Below, in pieces: positions 47,342 through 60,457 of a stretch of DNA of 64,000 nt (position 1 is its first letter; the number at the start of each line of letters is the position of its first letter). The stretch lies in the NCBI GenBank assembly GCA_028023455.1, contig JAQFVV010000012.1:12786364-12850363 (forward strand), written 5' to 3'. Source of the DNA: Epiperipatus broadwayi (lineage: Eukaryota; Onychophora; Udeonychophora; Euonychophora; Peripatidae). A program made the position numbers and the translations under genes. A model generated the notes under the pieces. The model made no database searches and was not told the DNA's origin. It saw nothing but the letters and a program-made list of their open reading frames with translations.

Positions 47342-47675
47342 CAGGGGTCCCCAACCTTATGCCCACCGCTATCCAAACATGATAAAAAATTATTTATTCG
47401 ATACAAATAAATTTAATTTTTAAAATTTCTTATAAATTATTGTATTATATTGTAATCAAATTCTAGGGCATATTATATTTTTAAACCATAAAAATATAAA
47501 CATTAATTATATGTTAAAATTTTATTTTTGAAATAAATATTAACAATATCCAACTATAAATTTACGTTGAAAAAATAAATGATGCCCGCCACCTGGTTGA
47601 AAAAATAAATGGTGCCTGCCATCTGGACAGTATTAGAGAATGTGCTCTTAAGTGCAAAAAGGTTGAGGACCCCTG
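47342..47675. mobile_element. hAT-type MITE, 334 bp, with perfect 8-bp TSD
   Basis: The left end is CAGGGGTCCCCAACCTT; the right end reverse complemented is CAGGGGTCCTCAACCTT, one mismatch in 17. Flanks are AGTTATAG at 47334-47341 and AGTTATAG at 47676-47683, the 8-bp duplication that defines hAT insertions. Inside, a 30-bp unit starting GTTGAAAAAATAAATG is tandemly duplicated (47566-47595, 47596-47625). No transposase, so it was mobilised in trans. Confidence 0.92.
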
Positions 47676-47683
47676 AGTTATAG

Positions 47684-48480
47684 CTTAAAAATGCAAGGCT
47701 AGTAAACCTTTACAAAGCATTTACCTCAGGGGCAAATGAATCCTCTGGGATTGTCTAAACAAATAAATAACATCTGTGAAACTTCATAACAACTAAGAAT
47801 GCACAAATTAATGAAATTAAAATATTTTTTTAAAAACTTCAAATCTGTTAAATTTTCTACAAGAACACTTTTAATTTTCTATTGAATAACCTACTTACTA
47901 AAAGGAGGAAAATAATGTATTTTGAATACAATTATGGTGTACACACTTGGACAAATGTTTCATTTTAAAAATTAATTATGTCATCTTTTGGATTTCCACA
48001 AAACAAGTACTGAAGGATTAGGATAAAACTTGCATTGTTATAAAATCTAAATAGATATAAGAGTTGAAATTTCTGTCTTCATGTAAAGTTAAGGACTTTT
48101 AAATGTTAACTGAAAGGAGACCTTTTGATTCCTCTTGGAGACCTTAAAGGAACAGAGCAGGGCAAATTTCTAATGTTCACCTATACATTCTTGTCATTGC
48201 AGCTGTTATTATTATGTGATTATTCATATAATATACAAACATAGATGGGCTGTTCATCAATATACATAAGCCACTGTGATGAGTTTATTGGCTTTTTATT
48301 TCTTAGGTTTAGATCAAGAGAGACCATGGTCTTTCTTCTCAGTTGCTTGATAAGACAGAATGAGTGTGTGTATAAATGAAATTTGTTTCTAATGGATACA
48401 TACAATCATGACAGACAAAAATAAATCATGGTTTCCAGGATGCTGTAAAGTCATCAGTTAAGGCAGCAGTTGGTGTACTC
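47684..48480. other. AT-rich DNA, no gene
   Basis: Nothing supported. The minus frame 48220-48405 has no motif. Confidence 0.4.
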
Positions 48481-48539
48481 AGGTGGAGGATGCAAAAAAA
48501 TCCCAATTGTGTACCCAGGCTGCCACTTGATGATGAATT

Positions 48540-51425
48540 TTTATTTAGGTGCTTACAACTGGAGATCACTTTCAAGACAGGAAGATTGCAAGAAATTGAA
48601 GCAGAACTGCCTTAATTTAATGGGACTTTATTGGACTTTGTAAAGTTAGAAGAAAAAATGGAGAGACAATCGATTTAAAAAGTGAACATGTACTCTACTA
48701 CAAAGAGCACAAATATTGGAAGTACAAGTAGAATAGGATTCAGTATAAAAAAAGTGGAAGAACAACATTGAGGAGATTGATGGTGTATTGGACAGAGTAT
48801 CAAGATTAGTTATTCAACTTAGTAGCAGATACCAAATGCAGATAATTCAAGTTTATACACCAACAAATTCTCATGATGATGAAGTAGTAGAAGATTTTTA
48901 TATGGATATATGAGAGGCTTTTATCAGACTAAACACCATTTTAAAATTGTTATGGTAGACTTTAATGCTAGAATTGGTAAACAAATAAAAGATGAAAGTG
49001 CTGAAGATAAATTTGGTTATGGTAATAGAAATAAGAGAGGATATAGACTTGTGGAATTTGCAGAAAAAGAAAAATTTTCTATTATGAATTCTTTTTTTGA
49101 GAAAAATGTTAAAAAGAAATGAACACAGTAGAATCCAAATGAAGTTACAGCAGGATTGGAATATATTTTGTCTAACAGAAAATACATACGTTCTTAATAA
49201 AGTCAACACAGGAAGTAATAATCATTTAGTAAGATGTAAGATATGTGTTAATGCAAAACTATAGAGACAAAAATTATTTTTAAAAAAATATTTACAGTTA
49301 ATATTCCTAATCTTCAGAAACATTCTAATGAATTTAAATTAGAACTTGCAAAGCGGCTTCAAGTATTAGTAGATTGTGAACATGATACAGATTTGAATGA
49401 AATTAATAAGAAAATAACTGAGACACTTTTAAAAACTGCAACAAAGATAAATGGTAGAAAAAAGCAGCAATTAGCCAATAAAATTTTTACTGAGACTAAA
49501 GAATTTATGAACAAAAGCAAGAATATGAAGATATATAAAAATGGTGCATTAAAAAGGATTAAATATCTCCAATTTTGTAAAATAGTATAAAAAAGAATTG
49601 ATAATGATATAAGAAAATATAATTGAGAACTAGTGAGGAATACTGTAGAAGAGAATAAAAGTCTCAAGAGTGTAAAACAACATTTTGGTATTGTGTAGGT
49701 TGTAGGAAACTTATATCTGCAATACAAAAAAAAGATTGAATTATTACTAAAAAGAGAGATGACATCATGAAATGGATAGAATAGTTCTGTCAAAAATTAT
49801 ATAGTAATAAAGAACAAGTTCCTCCTACATCTATTATATCTTTTGAATTGCCCAGAATTTTAAATGAAGAAGTGAGACATGCACTTAAATTTATGAAAAA
49901 GGAAAAGCTCCAGATAATGATGGAATTATAATTGATATATTAAAAGAAGCAGGTGAAAAAATAGAAAAAAATTTGGCCAAGTTATATATCAAATGTTTAA
50001 TGATATAACCAAATGATTGTATGAATGCAGTATTAATATTAATATTTTAAAAAGGTATAAAGAAGATTAAAAATTACAGACCTATCACCTTTTTGTCAGT
50101 TTTAAACAAAATTTCTACCAAGATAATTACAACTAATCTACAGAAAACAATCAACCAAGGAAGAAGTTGGATTTAAAAGTGATTTTAATACAGTAGATCA
50201 TATTCAAGTATTGAGAGAAGTTATAGAAAGGACCAATGAATATGAATTGCCATTATGCTTTGGAATTGTAGATTATGAAAAGCATTTGATTCTATACGCA
50301 TTTGTTCAGGGATTAAAGCATTGGATCATCAAGGTATAGACCCAGGATATTGTCATATTCTGAAAAATATTTATAAAAATGCAACAGCAACAATTACATT
50401 ACATAATGATACTAGGAAAGTTAACATTGAGAAGGGTGCAAGATAGGGTGACTCCATATTTCCAAAACTTTTTACAGCAGTGCTGCTGCAAATTATTTTG
50501 TGGTTTAAAATGGTAAGCTAAAAGAGTAAAGATAAATGGAGATTATTTAAGTCATTTAGATTTTTCAGATGATGTAATTGTTTTTGAAAATAATGCTTCA
50601 GAGCTTCAGGAAATGTTACCAAAGTTAGCAGATGAAAGGAAGAAAGCAGGACTAAAAGTAAATGTTAAAAAGACCAAAGGAATCATCAATGGATTTTGTC
50701 AAAAGGTAAAATTACAGATTAATTATGATCAGTTAGAAGTTAGCAATTACAAATACCTTAGTCACATTATTACTACAGATGAAAACATAATGACTAAAAT
50801 TAATTATAGAATTAAACTTGGTTGGAGCACTTTTAGTATAAATAATTTAATACTAAAAGGAAATATGCCTATGTGTTTGAAAAAGATTTTTAATAAAGGT
50901 GTTTTACTAATTCTTATTTATGGATCTGAGACTTGGACACTTAATAGAAGAGCAATACAGAGACTTCATATCAGTCAAAGAAGTATGAAGAAATGCATGT
51001 TAGGAGTAACAAGAAGAGACTGAAAATACAATATATGGATAATAGAACAAACAGGTCTTACTGACATCATTGAAAGAATTCAAAGACAAGTGGAGATGGG
51101 ATGGACATAGTGCTAGAAGAGATGATAATAGATAGATAATTTAAATCTTAAACTGTATTCCAAGAGATTGTAAAAGAACCAGAAAGATGGGCTGGACATA
51201 GTACTAGAAGAGATGATAATAGATAGATAATTTAAATCTTAAACTGGATTCCAAGAGATTGTAAAAGAACCAGAAAGAGACAACATGTAAGATGGATGGA
51301 TGAATTAAGAAAGTGTGCAGGAATGATGTGGAAAGGAGAGAGGCTAGAGATCAGTGATGGATTGATCTTGAAGGGATCTTCATCCTGTAGTGAATTAATA
51401 ATTGTTGTCAATGATGATGATGACA
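48540..51425 (+). pseudogene. RTE-like LINE, nearly full-length copy 2
   Basis: The endonuclease starts near 48545 (YNWRSLSRQE) and reads IDGVLDRVSRLVIQL, MQIIQVYTPTNSHDDE and VDFNARIGKQ (48952-48980), then GYGNRNKRGYRLVEFAE. A linker follows with many stops. The RT begins about 49840 (LNEEVRHALKFMKKEK) and continues KKIKNYRPITFLSVLN and FGIVDYEK, where motif A is frameshifted. It resumes with LDFSDDVIVF (FADD changed to FSDD), then the 50613-51023 frame with YGSETWTLNRRAIQRL. A 91-bp tandem duplication (51095-51185, 51186-51275) repeats the GHS--RRDDNR region. It ends in GATGATGATGA. Same orientation and 3' tail as copy 1. Clearly inactive. Confidence 0.85.
51095..51276 (+). repeat. 91-bp tandem duplication within RTE-like copy 2
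   Basis: GATGGG-TGGACATAGT, CTAGAAGAGATGATAATAGA and TTCCAAGAGATTGTAAAAGA occur twice in a row with three or so differences. Copy 1 of the element has the segment once, so the duplication arose in this copy. Confidence 0.85.
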
Positions 51426-51426
51426 T

Positions 51427-53600
51427 TTTTATTATTATTATTATTAATAAAATTATAAAAATCCTTATAATAATATTGACAGATGATGGGTGTTTAAAGA
51501 AAACAATATTGAATACAGATAGCTATCATTAAAATATTTATTCTTGAAATTAATAATGTTTTACCAATTATTTATAAAACTTTATTTAGAATGATGATTC
51601 TGGATGTGTTTTGCTGACAGCTAGCTCGGTACTATTAAGTGGTATATATTTATTAATTGGTTACATTTTCAACCAAACTTGAATCAACAAGTGTTTAAGA
51701 ATTATTTAGAATTAGTATTTTAGGAATATTATTTTATTATTTGTGTTTTATTGAAATTTTATTATTTTCTGGATTTGTGACACTAAGCCTTTGATTTTGT
51801 TATGTGGTCTTACATAGAGGAAAGCAATCTCTTAATGACTCTATTTATTGTAATACCACTGAGGCAATGAATACTTGTAATTTGTAGTGTATTGTCATTC
51901 AGTAGGGGAAAACAAGTTCCTGATGACTTTTTTACATGTTATGGCCCATAAAAGCATTATTATTATATTTTTGCTTAAAAACATTGTAGTAATGACACAT
52001 GTGTAGTGTATTACTTCAATATTGTATTTTATTATCATTCAGTAGAGAAAACTTCTTAGTGATTTATATTATAGCCTGTATAGGCATTTTTGTAATGCTA
52101 TGCATGTTTTGTAGAATCACATATGTAGGGTCGATGGACTTGTTAAAATATAATAAAATATAATTACCAACTCTACAATAAAATTATACAATGTTTTATA
52201 TGAGAGTAATGCATATTATTTTAAAACTGATGATGTTCTAATAAAATAAAGATCAAATAAACATATTACATTACATATTTAATAATTATAATTATATTCA
52301 AAAATGTAGTTTGATGCTATTTTAAACAACCTTTCTTTTATGCATGGTCTGTCTAAACAATATGTGTAGAATAACAATCATACATTAAATATAATTAAGC
52401 TTGAATCTTATTTCCAATGTCTGAGAAACGTGATTGTTTTATTTTATTATTAATAACCTTAAATTATTATTATAATTATTGTCATTTATAAATAAAGTTT
52501 ATTTTACATTTATTAAATTATTTTGACTTTCACATTTTTGATTTTGCATCATCATATGATTGATAGACTATGGTCACATAATATCCTTATATTTTTATAA
52601 TATGGCATTTTAAATTGCATATTTTATAATATAAAGTGCAATAGATTATAGATTGACGTTGTTCATATTAAGAATCCTTAATTATAATAGTGATTAACAC
52701 AAGAGAGCATAAGCAAATAATAGTTATTATTTGTTATATATGAAATATTTAGTCACACATATACATAATTATTACAATGTACTATTACTAACATATAGCT
52801 ATTATTAACATTTATTTCTTTAAAACATTAAGTCTTAGTCATTGTAAGATATAGTTGAGTGCAATAAAAGATAAATTTTATCAAACTATATTGATTGACA
52901 GTTAATAAATAATTATCAATTATTTATTAAACCCTGAGATATCATTCTTTTTATTTTTTAAAACCTAAGAAAATCTACTATTATTAGTTACTAGTTATTT
53001 TTGTAGGGAGGGTTTATCCCTAGGAGTCAGTTGATTTTGATACAGTATTATATGGCCTCTGTAGTTGTTTTGATGTTTTAAGCCCATATTCACTATAAAA
53101 TTTATAGTCAACCCTACTTGTCATTGTCCATTTCATATTCTTCTTTAAACTCTTCAAATTTTAAGCTTTCTGGTGAAATATGAGGGCTTTACATTTTTTT
53201 TTCTTTCTGTCACTTTCTCTTTATTAGTTAAGAAAGATATTTTATGAACTTTATTAAATTTCATAAAGCTTCTATTTTTACATTTAAAACCTCAATTTAT
53301 TTTGGAAAATATAGTATGAAAATTCAAAGTATAATGAAATGAAGGATAAAATATACCTGCTTTCAATTTAGGCCAAAAAATTTTGTTCACAAATGTGATT
53401 AGTTACAGCACTCTAAGAAAAAAAATGGCTGCAGCCATATAATAAATTTATTAGATTTACAAGTTTTAAGGTTTTTAATCTTTGTTTATTTACATTTTTT
53501 GGATAATGTGTAATTGATGTAATATATTTTTATACAACATACATACTCATATATACATAAAGAAAAAGAGCAATTAATGTGCTAGCATAATTAGAAATAA
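51427..53600. other. AT-rich DNA, no gene
   Basis: The text near 51780-52130 has three similar phrases about roughly 120 bp apart (TTCAGTAG-GAAAAC, CTTAATGAC, TTATAGCC-GTA). It could be an old tandem repeat. Otherwise nothing is supported. Confidence 0.35.
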
Positions 53601-53684
53601 AATTTCTAAATATATAAGTATAAAAAAGTAAATTATATAAAAAATAATAGTGACAATAGAGAAAGGGGATGTGTTTCTATTTTG

Positions 53685-53830
53685 TTTTATACAATGTTTC
53701 TAGAATTTTGATACCAAGGGAGAATATTGAGATTGGCCAGGGGTTAGATAGATTGGTTATTGGAGCCAGTTTCTTGTTGAATGGAACTAAAGAGATGGTA
53801 TATAAGCCCTGTATATTATAGTCTTTGAGA
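53685..53830 (-). pseudogene. zf-RVT-family LINE, inverted RT start
   Basis: The minus strand reads VPFNKKLAPITNLSNPWPIS and then IFSLGIKILETLY, the RT0-1 block (usual N-RPIS-LS---KILE). The later RT blocks follow on the opposite strand from about 54430. This fits a 5' inversion of one LINE insertion. Confidence 0.5.
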
Positions 53831-54429
53831 TAGATAATTGGCTAGTTTACATAGATAGATATTGGTAAATTGGATGAATGAAAGAAATCAAATTGAGGAA
53901 TTTTATGAATCTCTGATTAATAGGTATTTGGTATTGTGGCTAACTTTAGTTCAAAATCAGAAAAATGGAAAGGGGTATCTGGCTCAGTTGTCTAAAGAGG
54001 TTCACAGCTGGTCTGGTGACCTGGTATGATTGTAATTTCTGTTTATTGGTATATTATTTTTAGCATTTACCACTCCCCCATTTTCAAGTGCTTTGGGAAC
54101 TCTTGACAGTGGAAGGGTGACCCAAAGCACATCAGATGTAGGCATATATCCAGATATGTTGTTGTATAAACAGATTTTTTTTTAGTAACAAAATAATATT
54201 TTAGTGGATTATAGGCTTTGTTGTATCTCTCAATAACTTTGGTAATATGTGTATACATGGTCTAAGATTGTTTGTTACATAGTAATTCTCTCATGTATCT
54301 CATAAGATGGTGAAGAGTTGCTTCATGCGACATGTTTTACATTAAAGGATAAGTTATTAATGAATAAAATATATTTTTGCACAGGATCAAGTTTCATAAT
54401 TTTGAGCTTAAACAACATGCTCTATGCCT

Positions 54430-55030
54430 CAGAATATAAAAATTCAGAGGTGTTTACCAGAATGAACATTCAAGGGTTCCTCAACAGACCAGACTGCACT
54501 TGTATTTAAAATTTAAAATGATCTTGAACTCAGCATTAGAGCAAAAGAGGTACACTTCAATGGCTGTAAAAATTGATATAGCTGCTTTGGATTTTGGTCT
54601 CTGTTAACATCTTAACTTTTATGCTTGCAAATATAACAATATCTCATTCACTTTTATATCTTCTAACCAACCTATTGCTGAACAGAAAGATCTACATAAC
54701 ACTTAATGGAAAACTATTGCCTTTGTTTATTCTAATTTTAATCAATAACCCAAATGATCACCACTTAGTGGCTTGCTATTTATGATGAGATAAAATTCAA
54801 TAAAAAATCCCAGTTTCCAAATTCTACACACTAGATTCACATACCATGCCTAACCTGCAAAAAGCACCTGATGGCTGCACTACCAATTTTAAACTTAAGG
54901 TTAATATAAATAAAATCTTGGCATGGTTTCTCTGTAAAGGTAGGCCTTATATGCAAATCTATCATGGTAAATCTACTACTTTTTTTTAGATTCCTTTTCT
55001 ATTTATGACCTGCCACAATGAGATAAAAAA
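54430..55030 (+). pseudogene. zf-RVT-family LINE, RT fragment
   Basis: Broken frames give NIQGFLNRPDCT (compare QFSKKGYYPTT in the 26-kb copy), MAVKIDIAALDF (motif A block) and LLYLLTNLLLNRKIYITLNG. The latter matches LLYLITNLLINKKIHITFNG there. Then come a thumb-like FKLKVNINKILAWFLCKG and YMQIYHGK. Motif B is lost in a frameshift. The match to the 26-kb copy identifies the family. Confidence 0.6.
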
Positions 55031-56078
55031 TTCAGGAAAGACTAAAAGGTGATACAGAATGTATAACTGAACTCACTCTCTAAGACTTATTTATCCATAT
55101 ATTCAAAAGTTTTATTCAATCAACTAATAACTACAAAAATAACATAATAGTCACCAAATATAAATTTTACTAAAGGCTTTAACTCTGCCATTTTCTCACT
55201 GTAAAGTTATTATGGCACAGGAAAATTGCCTCTAACTTTACAAATTTCCTAAGTTTTCCACCAGTTCACAATGGACTGGGGTTTCATCTCATCCAAGTTT
55301 TCCATATACAAAACAGTATAAATCTTTTAGTAACCAGTATAAAATGATTTCTGGCACTAAAGTGCATTTTAGATATTGCACCCATAGACTGATCTCCCCC
55401 ACATCATATAGATACCTGTCATCCCCTCATACATCAATTTCAAAACATTCATGACCATGTATTCCTAAGAAGTACAAGCAAATGCACTTAGTTTTTTTTA
55501 AAACTTTAAAGAAATTATTAAATGTATGTGGTATGTATTTAAAATATTTTGTAAATAACGGTAAATATATTAGTATAAAAATATTCATAAAATGAACTTA
55601 TTGTACATTTATGTAAAAAAAATAATGCATTATTATTCTAATATTTAAATATGAGTATATTCTCTATACTAAATTTACTGTAAGTAAAAGGGATTTGAAC
55701 ACAGACTTTCAAACTCTATATATATCAGTTGTATAGGGTGGAGTAGATACATGTAGGGATCTTGAAGTTCTAAGTTCAAATTCCTTCTAATTGCAATATA
55801 ATTGTGTTTTTTAGATCTGAAGAATACTGCTAGCTAGACAAAACTATTATAAGGAAAATAAGGCATTGTGAAAAATGTATTAAGATGAATATAGCTTTCT
55901 TTTTTGTTTAAGAATAATTATTAATCAATTGCATTAAGTATTAAATAACTTTTATTCAGTCAATTTTTACTCTATATACAATTTTAAATGTAAAACAGTT
56001 TCATTTGAGTAAAAAAACAAAAACAATGATAAATATATTAAATTTATTAAGCACAAGCAGATGATATAATAATATAGT
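55031..56078. other. AT-rich DNA with tRNA-like B boxes
   Basis: GGGATTTGAACACAGACT at 55690-55707 is the complement of a tRNA T arm (GTTCAAATCCC). AAGTTCAAATTCCTTC at 55772-55787 is a B box on the plus strand. They may be remnants of tRNA-derived SINEs in both orientations. No full cloverleaf could be built. Confidence 0.3.
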
Positions 56079-56763
56079 GAAAGGCTAAAAGCTTTGACTG
56101 ATGCACTTTAAAAAAAATGCTTACATGACAGCCAATCAGTTGTAATAATGACTGCACATGGAACTCTCAATTCAAAAACACAAACCAGAAATACGAGAAA
56201 AAGATGAACCACCTTCTCTACTTAAATTTATATATAAATAAGCCAGACTCAAGCATTCTGAACTAACAGTGTGAAGTGTAAAACACCACATTTAATTCAC
56301 TAAATATTATATAAAAATAAAGAATGTGAAATCTTTCGATTTACTGCAAAGTAATTTTCAAATCTAATGAAATGATCGTAATGCACCTTAAAATATTTCT
56401 GGCTTGTGTTTTTGAATTGAGAGTTCCACATGCAGTCATCTGATTGATTGTCACTTAAGCATTTTTTAAGGTGCATCAGATTTGAAAATTACTTCATAGT
56501 AAATCGAAAGATTTCACATAGTTTATTTATATATATTTAATGAATTAAATGTGAAGGGATTTTAAGTTTCACGCTCTTAGTTCAGAATGCTTGAGTCTGG
56601 CTTATTTATATATAAATTTAAGTAGAGAAGAAGGTGATTCCATCTTTTTCTCATATTTCTGGCTTGTGTTTTTGAATTGAGAGTTCCATGTGCAGTCATT
56701 ATTACATCTGATTGGCTGTCACATAAGCATTTTAAGGTGCATCAGTCAAATATTTTAGCCTTT
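56079..56763. mobile_element. Fold-back element (family C), 685 bp
   Basis: Ends GAAAGGCTAAAA-----TTTGACTGATGCAC are inverted. The arms run inward through GACAGCCAATCAG, GACTGCACATGGAACTCTCA, TATATATAAATAAGCCAGAC, TCAAGCATTCTGAACT and AAATCTTTCGATTTACT. Between the arms lies an extra copy of the terminal part (56384-56470) in the orientation of the right arm. The order is T-M-N, T', N'-M'-T', like family A. The motif CACAAGCCAGAAA is shared with the family A ribozyme region, but CTGATGA followed by a helix is missing. No target duplication found. Confidence 0.75.
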
Positions 56764-58499
56764 CAAATTATTAAAAACAATGATGTTAATTCACATTCAC
56801 TCCAAAATAAAAATTGTAGGAATGAGCTGAGATACTTGCTATAAGTGCTAATAACACACTTGAATTTTTTTAAAAACATTTATTTAAAGTAGGATATTCA
56901 AGTACTAATTCTTATCTTATAACTGTATTTAAGTTCCAGTTTAAAATCACAAAAGTGTTTTCTAAATATTAGAAATGTTAATTGTTAATATTGTCTTTCC
57001 TAATAGCTTTAGTATCTTTTAGATTTGTCTTAACATATATCTTATATCCACAAATTATATATTGAATCTATTGACATATTATTGACTCTGATGTGTCTTT
57101 ATTTGAAATGCTTTAATAATCACTGTCTCTCTCAATTTGTTTTTGAAAAAAAAATTGTAATATAACACTATTTTATTCTCTCTCTGAAAACTCCAAAAAT
57201 TTATCTGTTGTTTTATTTTTTTGTTCATATCCATATTTAAATACCACTACACTATTTTCTTTCAAACATGACAGTTTCAAAATGTTTTATTTAATCAAAA
57301 GCATTATGTACTTTTATATAAAAATATTTCAATACATTATCAAAATGAGAACACATTGTGACATACATGTTAATTATATCAATTTGATATCTTTCATTAA
57401 GCTTAATAACTAATTTTTTTGTTTTTTCTAATATACTATCAATCAATCTCATAATGTACTTCTTTATCTTTTATTTGTAATGAATTTCTCTCCCCATTTA
57501 TTCCTTTGATGATAAAGTACTTAAGCTTATTCCATAACAATTGTTATTTCATCTTTATATCTAACTTTATCAAATTCTGATAATGATTTATTTAATACTA
57601 AACAGTTTTATAACTGGTCAATAAAGTCATATAAATATCATAGATCCATAAACAATGATTTTTAGCTTACTTTGCATTTTTTATCAACCACACAGGCTAG
57701 CCTTAGTTTATGATTTTACAGTTTCCATGAATTTCAGGGCATTATTTATTTTGTTTCATTTTTTTTAAAATTGAAATATGAAAGAAAAAATGTATATTTA
57801 CACATAAACTCATAAATCTATAATCTTTCCTGTTAAATCACAGGAATTACTAGACTTCTAAAAAAGAACTAATGATAGTAATTATATGATGCTGATTCAT
57901 TCTTGTTGATGAGAAGTCTATTCATGTTAATTTACCATGAGAGTAACTATATACTAACAATATTTATAATGACAAGAATATATGGACTGAACATAGAAAT
58001 TTTGCTTTACTCTTTTAAAGAATATTCAATCAATTAATAACAATATATTTATATAAAGTAAATAAACATATATTAACAATAAATATTCATTATGTTTTTA
58101 GGTATTTGAACAGATGCAAAATAAATCTGAAATTGGTAAAGGAAAAAAATAAGGAATACATTTAGTGGGACAGACTAACATGTAAGAGAAATTTATGAGT
58201 TTGTTTGATAGGTCATATTTCTTTAAACATAAATAAAACTTTAAAGCAAAATTCAGTATTTAATTCATAAATTTTACTCAAGTATTTTATTAGTAGAATT
58301 TTGTATGTGGTGATGATAGGAAAAATTTTTGTTAGAATCAATTTCATACTGAATCCAAAATTGATACTCTATATCAGGTTTTTCATCTGTACCATTCATT
58401 GTAAAGAATAGTTTTTTACAGGCTATAATTGTTAATAAATTAAAAATAAAAAAATCACTTTTTTCTTGCAATCATTGCATCCAAGTCTAAAATTTATTC
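56764..58499. other. AT-rich DNA, no gene assigned
   Basis: The minus strand between 57400 and 57600 reads FDKVRYKDEITIVME, which looks protein-like but matches no family I can name. The minus frame 58274-58471 is unassigned too. Confidence 0.35.
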
Positions 58500-58760
58500 T
58501 AGATGAGTTTTAATGTATCTTAGTAAAGATTTTTTATAAAACTGTTAGAAGATTTATAAGACTGTAATTTATAACGTTTTCTTTTTCATCATTTTTAAAT
58601 ATTAAAAGTTCTATCTTAATCATTTACACATTTGGTATATAGTTTTGGCATTTTTATTTCACTGTTTTTTTTAAGATATTAATAATAAATCCATTACTAG
58701 CTAAAGCTTTTCTGTTCTTCATATATTTAATACTTCTTCATTTGTAATGCTTAGCAATTC
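58500..58760 (-). pseudogene. RTE-like LINE copy 3, inverted 5' part
   Basis: The minus strand reads LSITNEEVLN, a block like RKALASNGFIINILKKT, then LYTKC and, after stops, IFTKI. These match LNEEVRHALK to ISTKIITTNLQ of copy 2. The next part of the ORF (AEFKTDFITVDYI) is on the plus strand from 58780. The two parts meet head to head with little sequence lost, the signature of twin-priming during target-primed reverse transcription. Confidence 0.6.
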
Positions 58761-58779
58761 AGAATTTTGGGTTTAATCC

Positions 58780-59830
58780 ACTAAAAAAAGCTGAATTTAA
58801 AACTGATTTTATCACAGTAGACTATATCTAATTATTAAGAGAAGTTTTAGAAAAGCCCAATGAATATGAGTTGCCATTATTTTTTGAATTTGTAATTTAT
58901 GAAAAGTTGTATGAATCTATAAGCATTTTTATGGTGATTAAACCTTTAAAAGTCATCAAGATATAAATCCAGCACCTTGTCATATTTTGAATATTTATCA
59001 AAATGCAACTATAGTTATGAGATCACATGATGACATTAAAATTATCTTGATAAGAATATCGATGACAGAATGATGCCTTTTCTCCAAAACAATTTTATAA
59101 CAGTTTATGAGGAGTTTTTTGTGGATTAAAATGGGAAAATAAGAGAATAAAAATAAATTGAGATTATTTAAATCATCTAGATTGGGCAGATTATGTGATT
59201 ATTTTATCCAATAATGTTTCACAGCTTCAGAAAATGAAGCAAGAGATACTTGATAAAAGTATGAAAGTAGGATTAAATATAAATGTTTATAAAAATCTCA
59301 AATAATGTTCAGTCATTTCTCACAGCATATAAAAATATTGATAATTATGAATTGGAAGAAGTTACCAACTACAAATATTTGGATCAAATAAATAAAACAC
59401 AATAATAAAAATAATTACAGAATTAAGATTGGAATGAATGCTTTTTGTAGAAAAGTTTAATATTAAAAATGAATTATCAATGCATTGAAAAGAACGATTT
59501 TTAATAGACATGTTTTATTAGTTTTTTTTTTTTTGGATATGATACTTAGATTGTTTAATAAAAAAACATTATTTTATATTGATTGATTACATTGAAAGAA
59601 CCAAGATAAATAAAAATTAAGGATATCTCTAAAAAAAAAAAACTACAATGAAGGATGTGCTATACATATTTTTAGAAAAGGTGAAACAGAAATAAATTCA
59701 CATATGAGTTGGCTGGATCAGATAAAAAAAATTTTCTGCAATAAATGGAGAAGATAAATTATAGTTTGGGAGAATCAGAATTAAATTTGGAGAGAGCATC
59801 ATTTACTAAGGATGACCATGATATTATTTT
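58780..59830 (+). pseudogene. RTE-like LINE copy 3, 3' part
   Basis: Broken frames match copies 1 and 2 in order: AEFKTDFITVDYI, PNEYELPLFFEFVIYEK (motif A, D lost), LKWENKRIKI, LDWADYVIILSNNVSQL (motif C, ADD changed to ADY), KVGLNINVYKN, the Y-LDQ block and a degraded 3' part. It ends near 59820 with GATGACCATGATATTAT, a remnant of the GAT tail. It is much older than copies 1 and 2. Confidence 0.7.
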
Positions 59831-60457
59831 TATTTATTTTTAATTATCTGTTTTCCATCATTTTAAAACTTGTATCAAAATTGACAAAATAAAGTTATTT
59901 TTAGATGCATTCTTCGTGATAGCAAATATTATATTCAAAATTTTAAATACAATATTCATCTAGAATTCATTTTTAGTAATCACTTTCTGATTATTATATA
60001 GAAAGCCTTTTTTATGTTTTCTTAGATTTTTTTTATGTTTGGGATATGATAATTAATGAGATATACATCAATATAATTGTACAAATTGAAATAGTTCCTT
60101 AATTTTTGTTAAATATGAAATAGTAATTGACTTTAATGTAATTTGATAAAAATTTGTCTTGTATTTATTCATTCTAGTTAAAAGATATTAAAAAAATTAA
60201 CATCTAAAAATAATCTGATACTTCTTAATATTTAATCCACATCACTTATATATATATATATAATTTAGCCTTGCACATTTAAAGAATCTATACTTATCAT
60301 ATAATTTAATTTGCTTTTATTAACAATGTATTTTATTTCTATTTTACTTAATGATTTCTATTATTTATCCAATAGATATCAATCTATGTCTGACTTAATA
60401 TATTGAAAAAATATTTATTAGTTCATTTATATTTACTAAAGATTTTTAATTATTTAG
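59831..60457. other. AT-rich DNA, no gene
   Basis: Only a (TA)n run at about 60248-60262. Confidence 0.4.

Noticed and set aside
48898-49793. Minus frames over RTE-like copy 2
   Set aside because: Antisense shadows of the endonuclease and linker.
56079-56763. Hammerhead ribozyme in fold-back family C
   Set aside because: CACAAGCCAGAAA is present, but no CTGATGA with pairing helices was found on either strand; ACTGATGCAC at the ends lacks a GAAA partner.
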